Of a stretch of DNA of 7,608 bases, positions 5,865 through 7,608 are shown piece by piece. The notes under the pieces are model-generated. The model had not been told where the DNA came from. It made no database searches and saw nothing but the letters and a program-made list of their open reading frames with translations. Source of the stretch: Candidatus Hydrogenedentota bacterium. GTDB taxonomy: Bacteria; Hydrogenedentota; Hydrogenedentia; Hydrogenedentales; SLHB01. The stretch is from contig DAOLNV010000025.1 of assembly GCA_035416745.1 (NCBI GenBank), positions 53,981-61,588 on the forward strand, given 5' to 3'. The first letter of the stretch is position 1, and each line of letters opens with the position of its first letter. Made by a program: the position numbers and the translations under genes.

Positions 5865-5893
5865 ATTGTAGAATCATCGTCATGCACTATCAA
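5865..5893 (-). promoter_or_regulatory. Sigma-70 type promoter of the DUF1080 gene
   Basis: On the minus strand TTGATA (5893-5888, 5 of 6) and TACAAT (5870-5865, 5 of 6) are separated by exactly 17 bases. Transcription from about 5858 gives a leader of about 107 bases to the ATG at 5751. Confidence 0.75.
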
Positions 5894-5967
5894 GTCGCGC
5901 GCCTGAACGCGGAACCCGTATCGCCGCCACGTCCCGCGGCCGCAAGCGCGGGGGCGCCTCAAGATCG

Positions 5968-6092
5968 TGGCATAATGGACTACTCCAAGGCGAAATTCGC
6001 CACGCAATCCCCGCTCCGCACCAGGAAACAAGCCTGCGTAGCGCATTGATAACGAGGGACTTATCCAAATCGCCCCCGTCTGGCATACTGGA
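5968..6092 (+). promoter_or_regulatory. Two extended -10 promoter candidates with a repeated core, upstream of the 2TM gene
   Basis: TGGCATAATGGA (5968-5979) and TGGCATACTGGA (6081-6092) match at 11 of 12 bases. Each contains a TGn extended -10 layout (CATAAT at 5971-5976, CATACT at 6084-6089). Neither has a good -35: the second has TTATCC at 6061-6066 with a 17-base spacer. The nearer one would start transcription just ahead of the ribosome site at 6108-6115. The rest of the 5752-6121 gap carries the divergent DUF1080 promoter and leader; I see no gene in it. Confidence 0.35.
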
Positions 6093-6121
6093 TGCATACG
6101 CACCTGTGGGAGGAGCTTGTG

Positions 6122-6571
6122 ATGAACGACAGGGAACGCACCTATACACAAGATGAAGTCACCGCCATAGTCGCGTCGGCTTTGCGCCGTCAGCGGAGCC
6201 GCGACCGGGTCTCGCTGGAAGATCTCGTCGAGATAGCCGCCGAATTGGGGGTAAGCCGGGGCGCGGTCGAGGAGGCCGCGAAACATCTCGCTACGGAACG
6301 CGACATGGAGTATGCCCGCGAACAGTGGCTCGCCCGGCAGCGGCGCGAGTTCCGGGACCACGCGGTCGCGTACGTCATTGTGAACGCTTTTCTGATTGTT
6401 GTCGACCTGCTGGTGTCGGGCGGCAGTTGGTGGTACTGGGCGCTGATTGGCTGGGGCGTGGGCCTGGCCTTCCACGCCTACAGCACCTTCTTCCCCAACC
6501 CCGAAGAGGTCGATAAAGGCGCCCGGGCATTGATCAACGGCGGCAAACTCGAGCGAGAACCCCACGTGTAA
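6122..6571 (+). CDS. 2TM domain-containing membrane protein
   Basis: This 149-residue protein has two parts. Residues 1-75 are hydrophilic and helical. Around 8-56 they carry the pattern YTQDEV...ALRRQ...VSLEDLVEIAAELGVS...VEEAA, a short regulatory-looking helical module often placed before 2TM domains. Residues 76-125 form the 2TM domain: FRDH at the membrane edge, helix 1 about 82-98, a short Gly/Ser-Trp turn (SGGSWWYW), helix 2 about 104-121 with GWGVGLAFH, then FFPNPEEVD. Both ends should face the cytoplasm. The molecular role of the family is not established; in some proteins this domain is attached to histidine kinases. The start at 6122 is set by GGGAGGAG six bases upstream; the earlier ATG at 6092 would read through that site. 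It appears monocistronic, and the downstream methyltransferase has its own promoter. Confidence 0.88.
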   Translation: MNDRERTYTQDEVTAIVASALRRQRSRDRVSLEDLVEIAAELGVSRGAVEEAAKHLATERDMEYAREQWLARQRREFRDHAVAYVIVNAFLIVVDLLVSGGSWWYWALIGWGVGLAFHAYSTFFPNPEEVDKGARALINGGKLEREPHV

Positions 6572-6594
6572 TCGGGCAAAGGCCTGAACCACCC

Positions 6595-6630
6595 GCTCCA
6601 ACCCGGCCTCCGAGCCGGACCAGTTGGAGC
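6595..6630 (+). repeat. Composite hairpin downstream of the 2TM gene
   Basis: An outer 8-bp perfect stem (GCTCCAAC at 6595-6602, GTTGGAGC at 6623-6630) encloses an inner 5-bp stem (CCGGC at 6603-6607, GCCGG at 6614-6618) with a 6-base loop and a 4-base bulge on the 3' side. It begins 24 bases after the stop codon. No T-run follows, so it is not a classical intrinsic terminator. It may protect the mRNA 3' end or assist rho-independent pausing. A second imperfect pair lies at about 6649-6692 (CTGCCGGG with CCCGGGCAG). Confidence 0.5.
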
Positions 6631-6726
6631 AGCCAGACGACTCAGACCTGCCGGGCCTCTTCCTTGGCGAAAGACCGGATAATCCCGGGCAGCGACGCTT
6701 GTGCCGCCTTGAGCCACCCTGTATTC

Positions 6727-6754
6727 TTCACGGGCCCGTCAGACTGTGTATAAT
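6727..6754 (+). promoter_or_regulatory. Promoter of the methyltransferase-like gene
   Basis: A perfect TATAAT (6749-6754) lies 16 bases after TTCACG (6727-6732, 4 of 6). Transcription would start near 6761, leaving about 60 bases of leader before the ATG at 6822. Apart from this and the hairpins upstream, I see nothing else in the 6572-6821 gap. Confidence 0.65.
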
Positions 6755-6821
6755 GATTGTATGGTGTGAAGGGACCCTGCTACGTTTGTGCACTTGCTCC
6801 GGCTGACGAGGAGATGTCGTG

Positions 6822-7574
6822 ATGCCGCTGATGGAGGAAATGGAAAGTTCCGGCAAGTGGCTTTTCCGGTGGAGAAGTTACCTGCCGTTGATCCTGGTGG
6901 CGCTGTTCCTTGCCGGCCTGCAGTACTTCTCATATCCTTTCGGCAGCCATATGCTTGACGTGGCCTGGGAGATGGTGTGCCTGGCCGTGTCGCTGGCCGG
7001 TCTTGGGATTCGCATCCTAACCATCGGTTACGCGCAGCCGCACACGTCGGGCCGCAACACGAAAAAGCAGGTTGCGGAATCGCTCAACACCTCGGGGATG
7101 TACTCGATTGTGCGAAACCCCTTGTACCTTGGCAATTTCCTTGTCGGACTGGGTCCTGCGATGTTTCTTCGCGTGTGGTGGATCCCTGTCATTTACCTCC
7201 TGCTGTTCATGCTCTATTACGAGCGCATCGTCTTTACCGAAGAGATGTTTCTCCGCCGCAAGTTCGGGCAGGCGTATTTGGACTGGGCCTCCAGAACGCC
7301 GGCCTTTCTGCCCCGGTGGCGCCAATGGCACGCTGCCGAACAAAAATTCTCATTCAGGAAGATCCTCCGCCATGAGCACCAGACACTGTTTGGCATCATC
7401 GTGGCCTTCTACGCTATCGAAACCGTAACGGAGGTCGAGATGGGGAATTGGCCGCGCTTCGATATCGCTTGGCCGGACCCCGTTTGGAACATCCTTCTGG
7501 CGATAGGGCTTGTCGTATTCGTCGTGATTCGCGTTTTGAGAAAGGTGACGACGCTGCTCCGGGATGAGTCCTGA
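6822..7574 (+). CDS. Isoprenylcysteine/phospholipid methyltransferase-like integral membrane protein
   Basis: This 250-residue membrane protein belongs to the ICMT/PEMT-like superfamily of S-adenosylmethionine-dependent methyltransferases that act on lipids or lipid-linked groups. Membrane segments are near residues 20-38, 46-68, 101-118 and 119-138. The family core is visible as GMYSIVRNPLYLGNFL at 92-107, followed by YYERIVFTEE at 132-141 and the FGQAYLDW segment at 148-155 leading to TPAFLP. Here the RNPLYLG and EE...FG..Y parts are the conserved cofactor and active-site region. About 80 residues follow the core and add two more hydrophobic segments (190-206, 222-239), longer than minimal bacterial members. 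The ATG at 6822 is preferred, with GAGGAG eight bases upstream; the adjacent GTG at 6819 is a possible alternative. The natural substrate in bacteria is unknown; true isoprenylcysteine is unlikely. A perfect TATAAT promoter lies upstream. The 34 bases after the stop hold nothing recognisable. Confidence 0.88.
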   Translation: MPLMEEMESSGKWLFRWRSYLPLILVALFLAGLQYFSYPFGSHMLDVAWEMVCLAVSLAGLGIRILTIGYAQPHTSGRNTKKQVAESLNTSGMYSIVRNPLYLGNFLVGLGPAMFLRVWWIPVIYLLLFMLYYERIVFTEEMFLRRKFGQAYLDWASRTPAFLPRWRQWHAAEQKFSFRKILRHEHQTLFGIIVAFYAIETVTEVEMGNWPRFDIAWPDPVWNILLAIGLVVFVVIRVLRKVTTLLRDES

Positions 7575-7608
7575 CCCGCCCCTTCCGTTCCCGCCACCGC
7601 CGTTTCCT

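Noticed and set aside
5807..6601. Minus-strand 264-codon frame opposite the 2TM gene
   Set aside because: It runs antisense through the 2TM gene and through the DUF1080 promoter, and its translation has no recognisable pattern.

Overview
The window is about 7.6 kb of GC-rich bacterial DNA with ordinary, densely packed genes. I see no transposase, phage gene, CRISPR array, tRNA or rRNA. The organism cannot be fixed from the sequence. A DUF1080 (3-keto-disaccharide hydrolase-like) secreted protein, high GC, long structured leaders and a PyrR-led pyrimidine operon would fit a Planctomycetota, Verrucomicrobiota or Hydrogenedentota-type genome, but this is a weak inference.

Left part, minus strand (1-3315). 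A pyrimidine operon reads leftward as pyrR, pyrB, pyrC, with gaps of 1 and 12 bases. pyrC runs off the left edge of the window. In front of pyrR is a near-consensus sigma-70 promoter (TTGACA, 17 bases, TAAAAT). It is followed by a perfect 9-bp hairpin with eight U's, lying between the promoter and the pyrR start. That arrangement is a transcription attenuator, presumably worked by PyrR itself. Upstream is a monocistronic HU-type DNA-binding protein gene with its own strong terminator and a long, structured 5' leader.

Middle, plus strand (3551-4919). Divergent from the HU gene are two genes that are probably co-transcribed. The first encodes a calcineurin-like phosphoesterase fold in which nearly every metal ligand has been replaced, so it looks like a pseudoenzyme with an intact reading frame. 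The second encodes an orphan polytopic membrane protein, rich in Trp and with acidic and His residues in or beside its membrane segments.

Right part (5050-7574). A secreted DUF1080 protein is encoded on the minus strand and has a good promoter. Divergent from it are a small 2TM-domain membrane protein and an isoprenylcysteine/phospholipid methyltransferase-like membrane enzyme, both on the plus strand. The gap between these two holds an unusual composite hairpin without a U-tract.

No clearly new multi-gene system is visible. The points most worth a second look are the ligand-less phosphoesterase with its membrane-protein neighbour, and the regulatory region of the pyr operon: an attenuator plus a 9-bp direct repeat bracketing the -35 hexamer.
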